Part shown: positions 24,201 to 31,134 of the stretch, piece by piece
How the letters are laid out: each line of letters starts with the position of its first letter
How positions within the stretch are numbered: the first letter of the stretch is position 1
Source of the DNA: Xanthostigma xanthostigma
Lineage: Eukaryota; Arthropoda; Insecta; Raphidioptera; Raphidiidae
Direction of reading: 5' to 3'
Assembly (NCBI GenBank): GCA_963575645.1
Contig: OY754466.1
Location: forward strand, 20,810,001-20,874,000
DNA: 64,000 nucleotides
Notes under the pieces: generated by a model
The model's database searches: none
What the model saw: only the letters and a program-made list of their open reading frames with translations
Told to the model about the DNA's origin: nothing
Made by a program: the position numbers and the translations under genes

Positions 24201-24955
24201 ATTTGCGAGATACAGCTGATAAAAGTATCACCCAAGATTTTAACAATTTGTATTTCAAGCGAAAAAACAATAATAGTGTTTTTAAAGATGGAGAAACCGT
24301 AAGAAATTCTAGTTATCTTATTAATTATTTAAAATTACTGCAAGATGATATTGAAAAATTGCGACAGTTTTCATATAATAAAATAAATACATCGCTCAAC
24401 AGCAACGAAGTTCCAATTGTAAATACTACAAATAAAAAATATGGTAATGAACGAAGACTTCTTTTTAGCAAAAATGTAGATTTTAGTTCTAAAAATAATG
24501 AGAACACAGCACATAGCTCATTAAAAACGGTTCTAAATCGTAAAGTTTTTACTGGTGATGTTAAAAATAGTGTTTCTAATTCAAAAAGATGGACGAGAGT
24601 TACAGATTCAGTTACTGAATTTAAGCCTACTCAACTCTTCACAATGTCTCATTTAGTGAGAAGCAAGTACAGCCCACCCGGTGAGTCGGGTAAAAGTTTT
24701 ATATTAACAGCAAATACCCTGACTGTATTTAATCATTACACGTTAACAGCATTACGTGATGACATAGTCCGTACTTACTTTGTCCCGACTGAAGTTGCTC
24801 AATTAAACCATTACAGAAAGAAATGTTCATTGGACATTCTACCCGAATGCGGTCAGTATTTAAACGATAATATTTACGATTCCGTTATGCTCAAATATAT
24901 GAACAAATTAACATTGAATATGAGAAATATTTTTAATTTATTATATTTACGGTGA
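4834..24955 (+). CDS. Glycosyltransferase family 92 (DUF23) protein, 3' part of gene
   Basis: Two exons are supported: 4834-5364 (acceptor CAG at 4831-4833, donor GTAAGA at 5365) and 22974-24955 (acceptor CAG at 22971-22973, stop TGA 24953-24955). Exon 1 ends in phase 1 and exon 2 completes the codon in frame, which supports joining them across 17.6 kb. Exon 1 has the family's DFTVCVKNMDF segment followed by LIEWLELHRILGAQAV. Exon 2 has AYNDCFYRN, the metal-binding DIDE box (23633-23644), then HLVRSKYSPPG and LNHYRKKC near the end. Two Asn/Lys/Ser/Glu-rich stretches interrupt the domain, about 23000-23530 and 23770-24620. They are open but look disordered. Family members transfer sugars in the Golgi; C. 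elegans GALT-1 galactosylates core fucose. The signal anchor and first exons are not seen. The exact acceptor substrate is unknown. Confidence 0.8.
5365..6201. other. Intron of GT92 gene, proximal part
   Basis: Begins with the GTAAGA donor. From about 5900 to 6200 the text resembles a dispersed insect repeat tail ending 'ttatagcccgcac' beside an AT microsatellite. No coding sequence is seen. Confidence 0.5.
6202..6261. repeat. (AT)n microsatellite, insertion target of the outer LTR element
   Basis: Alternating AT run with a few AA interruptions. A matching AT run resumes right after the element at 17315-17347, so the element landed inside it. The flanking ATAT on both sides is consistent with a 4 bp target duplication but cannot be proved in such sequence. 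Confidence 0.8.
6262..7242 (-). repeat. 3' LTR of outer Ty3/gypsy element
   Basis: On the minus strand the LTR begins TGTCACGTGGTG and ends near GTGCTATAAT. It matches 16334-17314. The end lacks the usual terminal CA. The minus-strand polypurine tract lies immediately upstream at about 7243-7258. Confidence 0.9.
7243..7783 (-). other. Untranslated 3' region of outer Ty3/gypsy element
   Basis: About 540 bp between the integrase stop and the polypurine tract. No frame of interest is visible. The G-rich tract next to the LTR is the expected primer for plus-strand DNA synthesis. Confidence 0.7.
7784..9826 (-). pseudogene. Outer element pol, 3' fragment: RT thumb, RNase H, integrase
   Basis: Minus-strand frame of 680 codons that begins just after the insertion point of the inner element. 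It opens with the RT thumb region (LNFLGHRVSSNGLSMDP), then RNase H with the acidic QTDASQNHVGCVL patch, then an integrase zinc domain (HNSQIASHPGVTKTYR ... CMLCATH). The integrase core follows with DLMGPLVKSHSG, VSDNATSFTS and the HPSSNAVERVIRN glutamate. All integrase D,D,E residues are present. It has no independent start signal because it is the downstream half of a polyprotein cut by the inner insertion. The break falls just after the RT catalytic aspartates, which are in the fragment at 14187-15285. Confidence 0.9.
9842..10054 (+). repeat. 5' LTR of inner Ty3/gypsy element
   Basis: Begins TGTAGCAAGC and ends TTCTTACA, so TG...CA. By eye it is the same as 13974-14186. Confidence 0.95.
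10055..10072 (+). other. Primer-binding site of inner element
   Basis: ATTGGTGACCCCTGAC lies directly after the LTR. TGGTGACCCC complements the 3' end of tRNA-Trp in the CsRn1/Kabuki group (established for that group; the match here is seen). Confidence 0.75.
10120..13809 (+). CDS. Gag-pol polyprotein of inner Ty3/gypsy element
   Basis: One frame of 1229 codons, starting 65 bp after the LTR. Order: gag (about 1-220); a zinc motif CFHHKTFGRRANKCVPEC near residue 224, of the Cys-His-Cys-Cys type known from CsRn1-group gag; aspartic protease IDTGSTNSF near 282; reverse transcriptase with YLDD near 568; RNase H with STDASDIG near 718. Integrase follows, with zinc residues HNLGHPGIRATQ and CLNCQQ at about 918-960 and core acidic residues in HLDIVS, TTDRGLQF and HPQANGLVERF. 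Gag and pol are fused in one frame with no frameshift. No envelope frame follows. All catalytic residues I checked are present. Transcription should start in the 5' LTR. The element is only about 13.8 kb upstream of, and in sense with, the GT92 second exon. Confidence 0.95.
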   Translation: MSNKNIQIELPEFSVTDPEIYFLQVERLFSLNNIRSSIKKYDLLVSSLPISIASLVSNLIFNIPDTDPYETLKNEILFRFDIDQMSNLKKLFSISDSNHFEKPSHILNKIQRYSRNLNLSEENLKYIFINKLPDNIQISLIPNLNQSLNSLTIIADKFFLINQNSCNSVKSSIDDNILKPLTDSITKITDRLNSLESSSSNSNSKKLFSNKNTHNISYKNKPFICFHHKTFGRRANKCVPECIFNDNSESRIGIVSELSNTQMQSPQLIFCLDKINNIKFLIDTGSTNSFIPSSISNNFKQTIIFTTKFFTAANGSSIKSTGKLNLKLDFGLGRLFYWNFFVAPVQFPILGLDFLTHFDISINFNSKQLSLSNNYISNISLTNPYLQLLNKYPDLNNFDIKKKINHNFFHRILTDGKPIFSAPRRLNPEQYDIAKSEFDRLLKSGIVRRSNSPWSSPLHMVKKEDGSYRACGDYRRLNAITIPDRYPIPFLQDFTYKISNKKIFSKIDLKQAYFQIPIHPDDVPKTAIITPFGSFEYLQMNFGLRNAGQTFSRFMSTVLSGLNFVFVYLDDILVFSDDEEQHLNHINLLFKRLSEFGLTINSNKCIFAVKELTFLGHLVTIDGIRPLPEKVKVIQDYPIPNTQRKLRNFLGLINFYNRFIPNCGSILAPLNNFIIAGKATDKPVTLDVAALESFKYAKNALAQCVLLSHPVRGAPLSISTDASDIGIGAVLQQKIENEFKPLAFFSRKLTKTETKYSVFSRELLAIYCSIKKFRHYIEGRHFTVFTDHRPITLALKSKSDNYLPRELRQLLFIQQFTSDVCHIKGKENIPADVLSRINNISKHINQVYCPDGISINFNDISSAQNNNQELLKLISKPRFNFKQFQLSNGKMIWCEFSTKKPRPYIPDNFRRSVFDSVHNLGHPGIRATQNQLVSRFFWPGMNKEVREWTRHCLNCQQNKITRHVKLPIFPIKEPDNRFDHIHLDIVSLPLCNGFKYLLTIVDRFSRWPEALPLKDIQTETIIKVFISDWISRFGCPGKITTDRGLQFQSIMWKHFLEEIGTEHIMTTAYHPQANGLVERFHRRLKESLKCSDHQNWIDVLPWTLLSIRSSIKKEVNVSPAEMLYGSSLRLPAEFFERNLLNSTNNDFINRLKTSLKKFYCDKNVPDFTNPLINADFVFVRNINAFSSLKPSYSGPFRVISKSDKYFILDINGRQDSVSCDRLKVANIDN
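13945..13973 (+). other. Polypurine tract region of inner element
   Basis: TAGGGGGGGTGTTAA abuts the 3' LTR. Just upstream, GCGCGTGGG (about 13898) and CCCACGCGT (about 13951) form an inverted pair around the tract. Confidence 0.7.
13974..14186 (+). repeat. 3' LTR of inner Ty3/gypsy element
   Basis: 213 bp, TG...CA, by eye identical to the 5' LTR. Followed by ATAT, the second copy of the target duplication. Confidence 0.95.
14187..15285 (-). pseudogene. Outer element pol, 5' fragment: protease and RT palm
   Basis: Minus-strand frame with an aspartic protease (LLDTGSTKNYINS), a linker, and the reverse transcriptase fingers and palm (VISPSKSPYASPAFLVKK, then FTTLDLNSAFYQV, ending in the FFDD catalytic box). 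The inner element interrupts it a few codons after the catalytic aspartates. The first residues run into the inner LTR, where a stop arises. The frame continues in register at 9826 if the insert and one ATAT copy are disregarded. Gag ends at 15403 in another frame, so pol expression probably used frameshifting or an earlier start. Confidence 0.9.
15403..16266 (-). CDS. Gag of outer Ty3/gypsy element
   Basis: 287-codon frame whose start codon is about 68 bp after the minus-strand 5' LTR. The N-terminus is Pro/Ser-rich (first 50 residues). A capsid-like helical region follows (QFLLEIENVSQF, PLRQWWRLNV). A CCHC zinc knuckle CRYCKQPGHFIAQC lies near the C-terminus, followed by a Pro-rich tail. 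The frame is unbroken. It supplies the particle protein for the element. The downstream protease lies in a different frame. Confidence 0.9.
   Translation of the reverse strand: MPRHKSCRSPKSPPTPGQSKSPGPPPTTAELPDSPPAMDDPPVHSPSKSEPILISVPNHTASHANMGDIRDLLRNVPTATGTDLDILIQFLLEIENVSQFALVPFHILLKSLGTKTDGPLRQWWRLNVYSELEWTQLKNLILDHFTTSIDRAMLIERYISRRQNLSENFPEYAEDVLKYVELLGPSLSESEIIARIWLNQNEFTFNYLQFRDTPTCLAELHQLIKHLRVVERQRKTYTHPNSTGLVAPNFSPCCRYCKQPGHFIAQCPVRPPRPSPSEPKAILPSQG
16318..16333 (-). other. Primer-binding site of outer element
   Basis: Minus strand reads TGGTAGCAAGGAGCG directly after the LTR. It starts with the TGG expected opposite a tRNA CCA end. The tRNA was not identified. Confidence 0.6.
16334..17314 (-). 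repeat. 5' LTR of outer Ty3/gypsy element
   Basis: 981 bp copy of 6262-7242 at a constant offset. The right end GGCACCACGTGACA is followed by the resumed AT microsatellite. Confidence 0.9.
17509..17699. mobile_element. hAT-type MITE with perfect 8 bp duplication
   Basis: Terminal inverted repeats CAGGCGCGGTC / GACCGCGCCTG flanked on both sides by CCTCAAGG (17501-17508 and 17700-17707). It holds long G and C homopolymers and no coding sequence. An 8 bp duplication with CAG...CTG ends is typical of hAT. Confidence 0.85.
17787..17920. repeat. Small palindromic element, copy 1
   Basis: Starts TATACATGGGTTTTGTTGAT and ends with its near reverse complement (ATGTCAACAAAACTCATGTATA). A second, similar self-palindrome lies at 18319-18443, in mirror position around the mariner-type MITE. 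Confidence 0.6.
17921..18318. mobile_element. Mariner/Tc1-type MITE (TA flanked)
   Basis: Inverted ends CAGTGTGTCCCCGGATAAGTG / CACTTATCCGTGGACACACTG, flanked by TA on each side. Arms stay complementary for roughly 150 bp (for example the GGTCAG...GACCAAGC portions). No transposase frame. Confidence 0.7.
18319..18443. repeat. Small palindromic element, copy 2
   Basis: Starts TATACATGAGTTTTGTTGAC and ends CAACAAAATCCATGTATA. Counterpart of 17787-17920. Confidence 0.6.
18490..19260 (-). pseudogene. Decayed Ty1/copia gag-pol remnant
   Basis: On the minus strand, successive pieces read as copia gag: an EDSELTKKVSLLRNLV helix near 19190, GLPEEYK near 19030, then IIMNIESSGMEITVDF. A zinc knuckle follows with CFSCNKYGH near 18840, then protease-linker text such as VANKDII and GNVNIPVITKDG near 18560. 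The pieces are in different frames with several stops, so the copy is dead. No LTRs were found around it. Confidence 0.7.
19261..20313. other. GT92 intron, no feature recognised
   Basis: AT-rich sequence without supported exon. Near 20000-20230 the text (GCCAACTCACAGACTAACAGA and following) again resembles a dispersed-repeat tail. Confidence 0.4.
20314..20979 (+). repeat. Probable solo LTR, copy 1
   Basis: Starts TGTAACAAAACTG and ends GAGCACGCA. About 650 bp are clearly related to 28912-29562. It contains a TATA-like 'ttttatagcttcg' phrase. Flanks do not show a clean duplication here. Orientation is assumed from TG...CA. Confidence 0.55.
20980..21964. other. GT92 intron, no feature recognised
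   Basis: AT-rich, no supported exon or RNA gene. Confidence 0.4.
21965..22241. mobile_element. hAT-type MITE with perfect 8 bp duplication
   Basis: Ends CTGTGCCGGATTTAT and (inverted) CAGTCCTGGATTTAT. Both flanks carry ACTCATAA (21957-21964, 22242-22249). Contains the Cys-codon-rich 'ccgcccctaggccgcgg' text near its right end. No transposase. Confidence 0.8.
22478..22735. repeat. Two tandem copies of a ~125 bp unit
   Basis: The unit starts near TAGTCGGGTT, passes an AT-rich core, and ends in GGGACCAAAATTCAAAAATA then ATGTAGC. It occurs at about 22478-22598 and 22605-22735. The GGGACCAAAATTCA part also occurs at about 3453. Confidence 0.65.
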
Positions 24956-25784
24956 CCCTTTGTCCCGGTTAAGAGTATTCGTCCCTGCAAATACCCCCTG
25001 CACCCTTCATCTCAAATCTTTTCCCCTCGCCTAAAAACAGTTCGCGCTCTCCCGACGCTATTTTTAAAGCTAGAGGGTTCTGGTAAACGCCAAATGAAAG
25101 ACAAAGAATTAGACTACAGATCCTTCAGGCGAATTTTTTGAAAAAACAGTTTCGCCTACGTGTGAAATATTACGTAACTTATTATTTTTTTTCAAAATGT
25201 TGTAAGTTTTTTCAGGAATTTTTTTTCAAACAATTCGCCTGAAGGATCTGTAGTCTGTTTCTTTGTCTTTCATTTGGCGTTTACCAGAACCCTCTAGCTT
25301 TAAAAATAGCATCGGGAGAGCGCGAACCGTTTTTAGGCCAGGGGAAAAGATTTGAGATGAAGGGTACAGGGGGTATTTGCAGGGACGAATACTCTTAAAA
25401 CTAGTGCATCGAGTGAGAAGGTTCTACGTCAATTCATCGTGCGACAATACGTCGCACAGTAACTCATAACTAATGTGACCATTTATTTTTTTGGCAGGGC
25501 GGAACGTCTCCTGTAGAATTACGTAAAAAACCTTTTTGTTATTTTACGAGTTTTTATTATGGTATTACATGAGCTAGATTGGTAGATATAGCTGAGTTAC
25601 TAAACCCTAGTATTATATTTCTAATTTTTAGTCAAAACTACTTAAATTAATCTCTTTGGAGCTTAGATAGTAGACCAAACATGTACCTACTATCTCCATG
25701 TTAATGGTTGGTTTATGGGAGTAACTCCATGGATCGACAAATAACAACGCGCCTAAAGTTTGAATATTCCTGAACAATTTTGAT
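24956..25784. other. Downstream of GT92 gene
   Basis: Apart from the TTAA-flanked palindrome entered separately, 25399-25784 holds no recognisable feature. Confidence 0.4.
24973..25394. mobile_element. Long palindromic MITE between TTAA sites
   Basis: Arms of about 180 bp (24973-25150 and 25220-25394) are close reverse complements, with outer ends GAGTATTCGTCCCTGCAAAT and its complement. TTAA stands on both sides (24969-24972, 25395-25398), the duplication used by piggyBac and Kolobok elements. It starts 18 bp after the GT92 stop codon, so the transcript's 3' UTR probably runs into it. Confidence 0.8.
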
Positions 25785-26190
25785 TGGGCGTGTTTGGCCG
25801 AAGTAAGTACTTACTAAACTTAGTAAGCCAATTAGCATGAAAAAATTAAAATCTTACAAGCTGACTGTAGCGCTTTTCGGCCAGGACAAACTTACTGGCT
25901 TGACATAATTTAAAACACTGGTTTACGTTATATCCCGTACATAACCTCATAGACTGAATATAATTGGCAGGACTAAAATCAGTATAACTTAATTCTTGTA
26001 AATAGTTGCAAATGGATAAATGACAGGTCTGTTCCTGTCTGTTTTGTTTACATCAACAATAAGCAAAATGGCGTCTTATATTAAGCCATGCTTACTGCGT
26101 TAGCACTTATTTTGTGTTCCGGCCGAAAATTTTGTAAGTATAGTGAGTGACTTACTTTTAGTAAGTACTTACTTCGGCCAAACACGCCCA
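25785..26190. mobile_element. Palindromic element with 5 bp duplication
   Basis: Inverted ends TGGGCGTGTTTGGCCGAAGT and complement, flanked by TTGAT on both sides (25780-25784, 26191-26195). The ends continue into GTAAGTACTTACT, itself palindromic. No coding frame. The superfamily is not recognised. Confidence 0.75.
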
Positions 26191-26195
26191 TTGAT

Positions 26196-27512
26196 TACCA
26201 CCACTATACCTATTTCTGTGATATTTCCGCTTTTTAATCTGCTTATTTTCTGTCGCTTTTCCGTATTCACGTGACTTGGACACGAAAAACCATCAGAAAA
26301 CAAGCAGATAAAAAAGTCGATATCTATCCCGCTCTCGTGCGTCATTCGCTCTCTCGTCGCCTGCCACGCCGCAGTTACACGTTGCGAGTCCGAAAGATAA
26401 TTGTAAATAAAATTATCGTTCGGTCTGTTTGCGAAAGCGAGACATTTTTGCCCTCACTAGAGACAGCGGGACAGGGGACTGTCCCGACCAAAACGGGACA
26501 GTCCCGCTTTTAAGCTAACTATCCCGCTGTCCCCAAAATACGTTAAAACGTCCCGCTTTGACAAATCAAAAAAATGTAGCAGCAAGCAAGTCTTGTCGCC
26601 CGCACGTGCATAGTCAATGTTGCCTGGTATCTTAAAAAGCGGCACCGAAATAAAGCAGTAGATTAAGAAAAAAACGGTAGAGTCAAAAAGTTTACAAAAA
26701 GTATATAAATTACTCAACGCTTGCACAAATTCGTTGCTTATAGTCAGTTTTGACAGGTCCTGATTCAGTCTTACTACCAAAGTCTTCATACTCTGCTGGT
26801 ATGTTATTTCAATTAATAATAATAATTTAAGGGTGTCCCGCTCTGAGGAAAAAAATTAATAGTTCTTATTTACATTTCTGATCATTTCACATTTCATAAC
26901 TATATTACAAACATGTATTTTATTTTTAAAACAATAACAAAATAATGGTGTCCCGCACTGAGGAAAAAAATAAAAGGTCACGTTAGTCATAGCCGATAAT
27001 TCATCACTATACTATGACAGTTAATCGCGATAGGTACAATAATTTATCGCTACGACAATTTCTCACAAAAGGAATTCATCGCAAAATCACTATACTATTG
27101 ATATCCATAACTATTTACGTTCATATAAGCAAGTTTTTATTCGACAAATTTATTTATAATATATAGTTAGATATTTAATTTTCACAAATTATGTGTACAA
27201 TAAAATATTCAATGTACAAACACTTAAAAATGAATAAAAATTTATAAAACTATTGCAGAAAATAGAATTTCAACATGTTGATATGAAATGTGAATATCCA
27301 CGCATTTTTTTCACGTATGCATTTTATATTGTTGAAGCAAACAAACACCTAACTATTAACGTATTATTTAAATAACATTACAATTAATTTTCCGGGAGAG
27401 TCCCGGATTAAAGCTCTGAGTCCCGAATTAATATATGACCCGGAAAATTCCCCGTATTAGATATTCGATTATATTTTATTAACGCATTCACTAAATAAAT
27501 CTATAATCTATA
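26196..27512. repeat. Region with recurring GTCCCGC motifs
   Basis: GGGACAGTCCCGC-type palindromes at 26463-26545 are followed by TGTCCCGCTCTGAGG near 26833, TGTCCCGCACTGAGG near 26948 and AGTCCCGGATT near 27405. This looks like pieces of one decayed element. A minus-strand frame of 110 codons (26457-26789) overlaps it but I do not recognise it. Confidence 0.4.
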
Positions 27513-27520
27513 GTATAGAT

Positions 27521-28060
27521 CAGTGATTCCCAAAGTGGTCTATATCGACCCCCAGGGGTCGACGACAACTTGCAAGAGGTCCATGTTAGGAGGGAAAAAA
27601 ATTGGGGGTCCATGAAATGAAAATGGGGATCTACGATAGTGAATCTCCTAACAAAAAAAGAAACAAACTAGACATCGTTAACCGAAGAGATTTAAGATTA
27701 AATCTAGCTAAATTGATGCCAACTGTTGAAAATTTATTATTAAAGCATCAGGTTCATCCCTCACACTAAAAGCATTTATTTTTTGCTTAGTTATTTTATG
27801 TAATTGCAGAAAGTAAATTTTAATTTGATTCGTTTAATTTGAATCTAATTAATAAATGTATAAAACTAAACATTTCACAATACATTTCACTACCGTTATA
27901 AATTTAAATCGTTCAAAGTGAGTAGCACTATACCGGTTGTCAAAAATACATTTGAAATTAATGAATTTGCAAAAAATCAATATCAGATAAGCAGGGGGTC
28001 TACCCAAAACCAAAAAACATAGCAAATGGTCTACGAGACAAAAAAGTTTGGGAACCTCTG
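27521..28060. mobile_element. hAT (Buster-type duplication) MITE, copy 1 of 3
   Basis: Ends CAGTGATTCCCAAAGTGG / GGGAACCTCTG, duplication GTATAGAT on both sides. Length 540 bp. Copies 2 and 3 lie in introns of CSTF1 and COPB2. Confidence 0.9.
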
Positions 28061-28109
28061 GTATAGATTATAGATTTATTTAAGTGAATGCGTTCAGCTT
28101 TATATATTA

Positions 28110-28720
28110 GTATAGATTCTATACCAATATATAAAGCTGAAGAGTTTGTTTGTTTGTTTCGTTGAGCGCGTTAATCTCAGGAACTACTGGTTCGAATTGA
28201 AAAAAAATCTTTTTGTTAGATAGCCCATTTATCGAGGAAGGCTATAGGCTATATAATATCACGCTACGACCAATAGGAGCGGAGCATCAATGAAAAATAT
28301 TGCAAAATGTAACTCAAAATGTGTCCGTCCGAAAAAACACTTGAACGGTAACTCCGATCATCATGAAATTTGGACACAACATTCATGTTGGTAAAAAAAG
28401 ATGAACGTGCGTACTCATGTACCCCCCCCCCCAATCGTTCTTTTGCACCCGGGACCGCTAGTACCAATATATATAGAGCTGAAGAGTTTGTTTGGTTGAA
28501 CGCTCTAATCTCAGGAACCACTGGTTCGAATTGAAACAATTTTTTTTTTGTTGGATAGCCTATTTATCGAGTAAGGCTAAGGGCTATATAATATGACGCT
28601 ACGAGCAATAGGAGTGGAGCATCAATGAAAAATGTTGTAAAATATAACTCAAAATTTGTCCGTCCGACATCAACTTTTGAACAGTAACTCCGATCATCAT
28701 GAGCCAAGCTGTGAATTTTT
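28110..28720. repeat. Two tandem copies of a dispersed-repeat tail
   Basis: A unit starting near CCAATATATAAAGCTGAAGAG appears at about 28121 and again at about 28465 (period about 345 bp). Both copies include TCTCAGGAAC, CACGCTACG or GACGCTACG, and TCCGATCATCATGA. It resembles the 3' tail of an insect retroposon, but no coding part is present. Confidence 0.7.
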
Positions 28721-28911
28721 ACCTTCGAGTTTTAAAAATCCACCTGTATATCAGTTTAATACGTCGGTGACATCATTTGCTTATATTTGAACCGAGATTT
28801 GTATGAATACCGGAACCGGGAGGCTAGTTCCTCCGTAAAAATAATTGGGTAGTCGAATAATTGCAGCGCAGTTCAGACAAACGGTTTCACTGTGGACCTT
28901 GATATCAATAT

Positions 28912-29562
28912 TGTAACAAAACTGTTCTAGTCCGTGGTGGAAATTAATTATTTACAATAATTAATGTTTAACAAAACAGTTAATCACACAAACGAAAGCG
29001 TACTTCTTTAACTTAACAGAAATAATAACGTTAACAGAAAATAAAATAACGACAGTTCCAAATAATAAAATAAAAGACTAAATAACAGAGAATATAGTCA
29101 CTAAATTATGTACACAAAATATTTACAACACACAAACACAACAAACTTTATCTAGTATATTTATTCATACTTGTATATTAACCATATTCACACGACTATT
29201 TACACTACAGAAGCTATTTATGTAGAACCATATTTATATAATTGCGCTTAATGGCTTGCACAGCTCATTTATGTTCTATCTTGCTGTACCGACACTGTCA
29301 CACAGCTGCTTGTCTGACTACTGTACGTACGCGCTGCAACTAACCAACTGACTAGTTTGATTCCTGCGCCAGCGATCTGCTCGCATTTTATAGCTTCGCT
29401 CCCGCCTAATCGAAAATTCTAGAAGAACCTTTCTTTACCTGCATTGCATTCTCCAGGAAATTCCAAGAAGGTCGGGTTTTTACTTGGCTATACCTGTTTT
29501 CCATTGTTGTTGTTGCTAGAAGATTCTACAGAACCCATAGTCGTCCCAACAGGGAGCACGCA
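28912..29562 (+). repeat. Probable solo LTR, copy 2
   Basis: Related over its length to 20314-20979, begins TGTAACAAAACTG and ends GGGAGCACGCA. ATAT stands on both sides (28908-28911 and 29563-29566), which fits a 4 bp LTR-element duplication. Confidence 0.6.
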
Positions 29563-30420
29563 ATATGTAGGTATTGTAGCTCTACGATCGTTGTGAGCAT
29601 ACAACATATTACGACCAGAGATGTACAAGATACCTCATAAAAAGTATTTAAAATACAAGTTACAAAATACTAATAGTAAATCTAGGACTTAATCGAAGAT
29701 TTTTTTTTGTTAATAAAATGGCGGCTTCTAAAAGCTTACACCCGAATTTGCAAGGACAGATTGTTATAAAAGCCGAAGTTTTCAACAAAAACAAAAATCC
29801 TTCCATCAAGTCTTTGTTTTTTATGCCTTCAATAGCTGTAAAAATTTCATTTAAATCGATCAAGTGGTTCTTGAATTTCAGTGGTCACAGACTTCGAAAA
29901 CATTGTTTCAAGAAAAACGCGTTTTAAGTTTTAGTCTTACCTACACCGAGTTATCTAATTAGTCCAGTCAATAAAGAAGTTGTAGAGTGCGTGAACAGGG
30001 ACCTAAGCGATTCCTTCAGAAACTTGTTCAGGGTCCTTAGGGAGTAAACATAATAAAAGTCCTGACGTTTAGGAGGTGAGCCGGAGGGAGGGGAGCACCA
30101 AGAAGGTACCACTTTTGGGGTTTTAGCTTAGGTCTCAAAAACGGTACGGCGCATGGGAAAAATGTCTTATGCCAAATTAAAGCTCATAAAATTTTATACA
30201 GCTTTCGTTTTATATACTTTTTTCAAATTCTCAACCGTTTTTGAGCTACACGCCCCAGAAAAGTAAAAGTTTTCGAAAAAAAACTTTCACCTCATATTTT
30301 TTATCAAACATTCCTTCATGTCGTCTAAACTCTAAAGTATTCATCTGTGAAGAAATTTATTAAGAGGGAGAGTGCCCGTCAATTTCAATCTCGTATTGGT
30401 TTTTCCTTACATGTGGCAAT
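29563..30420. other. Gene-free DNA
   Basis: Short frames near 29660-29927 exist on both strands but neither is recognisable. No splice-supported exon. Confidence 0.4.
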
Positions 30421-30444
30421 ATATTATTCTAAAAAAGTTCCTTT

Positions 30445-30700
30445 TTAACCGACTTCAACAAAAAGGAGGAGGTTCTATGTTCGTCTGTATATTTTTTTTT
30501 TCTATGTATGTTCACCGATTTCTCCGTCAATTATGGACAGATTTTCAAATTTTTTTTTTTATTCGAAAGAGTGCACCTCAGAGGTGGTCCCATCGGAACC
30601 AAGTCAGGATCTGATGGTGGAATCCGGAGAAATCGAGGGAAACTCTCAAATTTCAAAGAAACGCATTATGTTTTTTATGTATGTTCACCGATTTTTAGTG
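30445..30700 (+). repeat. Dispersed-repeat tail (GACTTCAACAAAAAGGAGGA type)
   Basis: The text from ACCGACTTCAACAAAAAGG through TATGTTCACCGATTTCTCCG matches the style of a very common insect interspersed tail. A second TATGTTCACCGATTT occurs near 30680. Confidence 0.5.
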
Positions 30701-30725
30701 TTAGATTAACACTAAAAAGAGAAAA

Positions 30726-30925
30726 ATAAAATATTTTTAACAAAAAAATTGAACCGACTTCACACTAAAAAGTAAAAAATAATTGCGTATTGAAATGTTT
30801 TGGAGTCGGTGTAGTTCTCGGAATAGATTTCATTTTGGCTGACACCGACTCCAAAACATTTCAATACGCAATTATTTTTTACTTTTTAGTGTGAAGTCGG
30901 TTCAATTTTTTTGTTAAAAATATCG
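30726..30925. repeat. Inverted repeat, ~87 bp arms
   Basis: The left arm runs through GAACCGACTTCACACTAAAA to GGAGTCGGTGT. The right arm is its near-perfect reverse complement (ACACCGACTCC ... GTGAAGTCGGTTC). Loop about 25 bp. Confidence 0.85.
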
Positions 30926-31134
30926 AAGAATCTCGCTAGAGATTCTTTTCTGTGCTAAATGCCAACGAATCTCTAGCGTATTCTTATACATTGATTTTGC
31001 CTTTGTCCCATATAACGCCGTGTATATGAAGCAAGTTTCCAAGTTTTATAGTTCTGTGACCACGTGACTTTCATAGGACCGATTTTTCGTATCACCCATA
31101 TATACTTCTGTACCACAATAACAGCTTATAGTTT

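Noticed and set aside
26457..26789. Minus-strand frame of 110 codons
   Set aside because: No recognised motif. Its end lies in GTCCCGC repeat sequence, so it is probably chance or a fragment of a repeat.
29660..29927. Overlapping small frames on both strands
   Set aside because: Neither is recognisable and there is no splice or promoter support.
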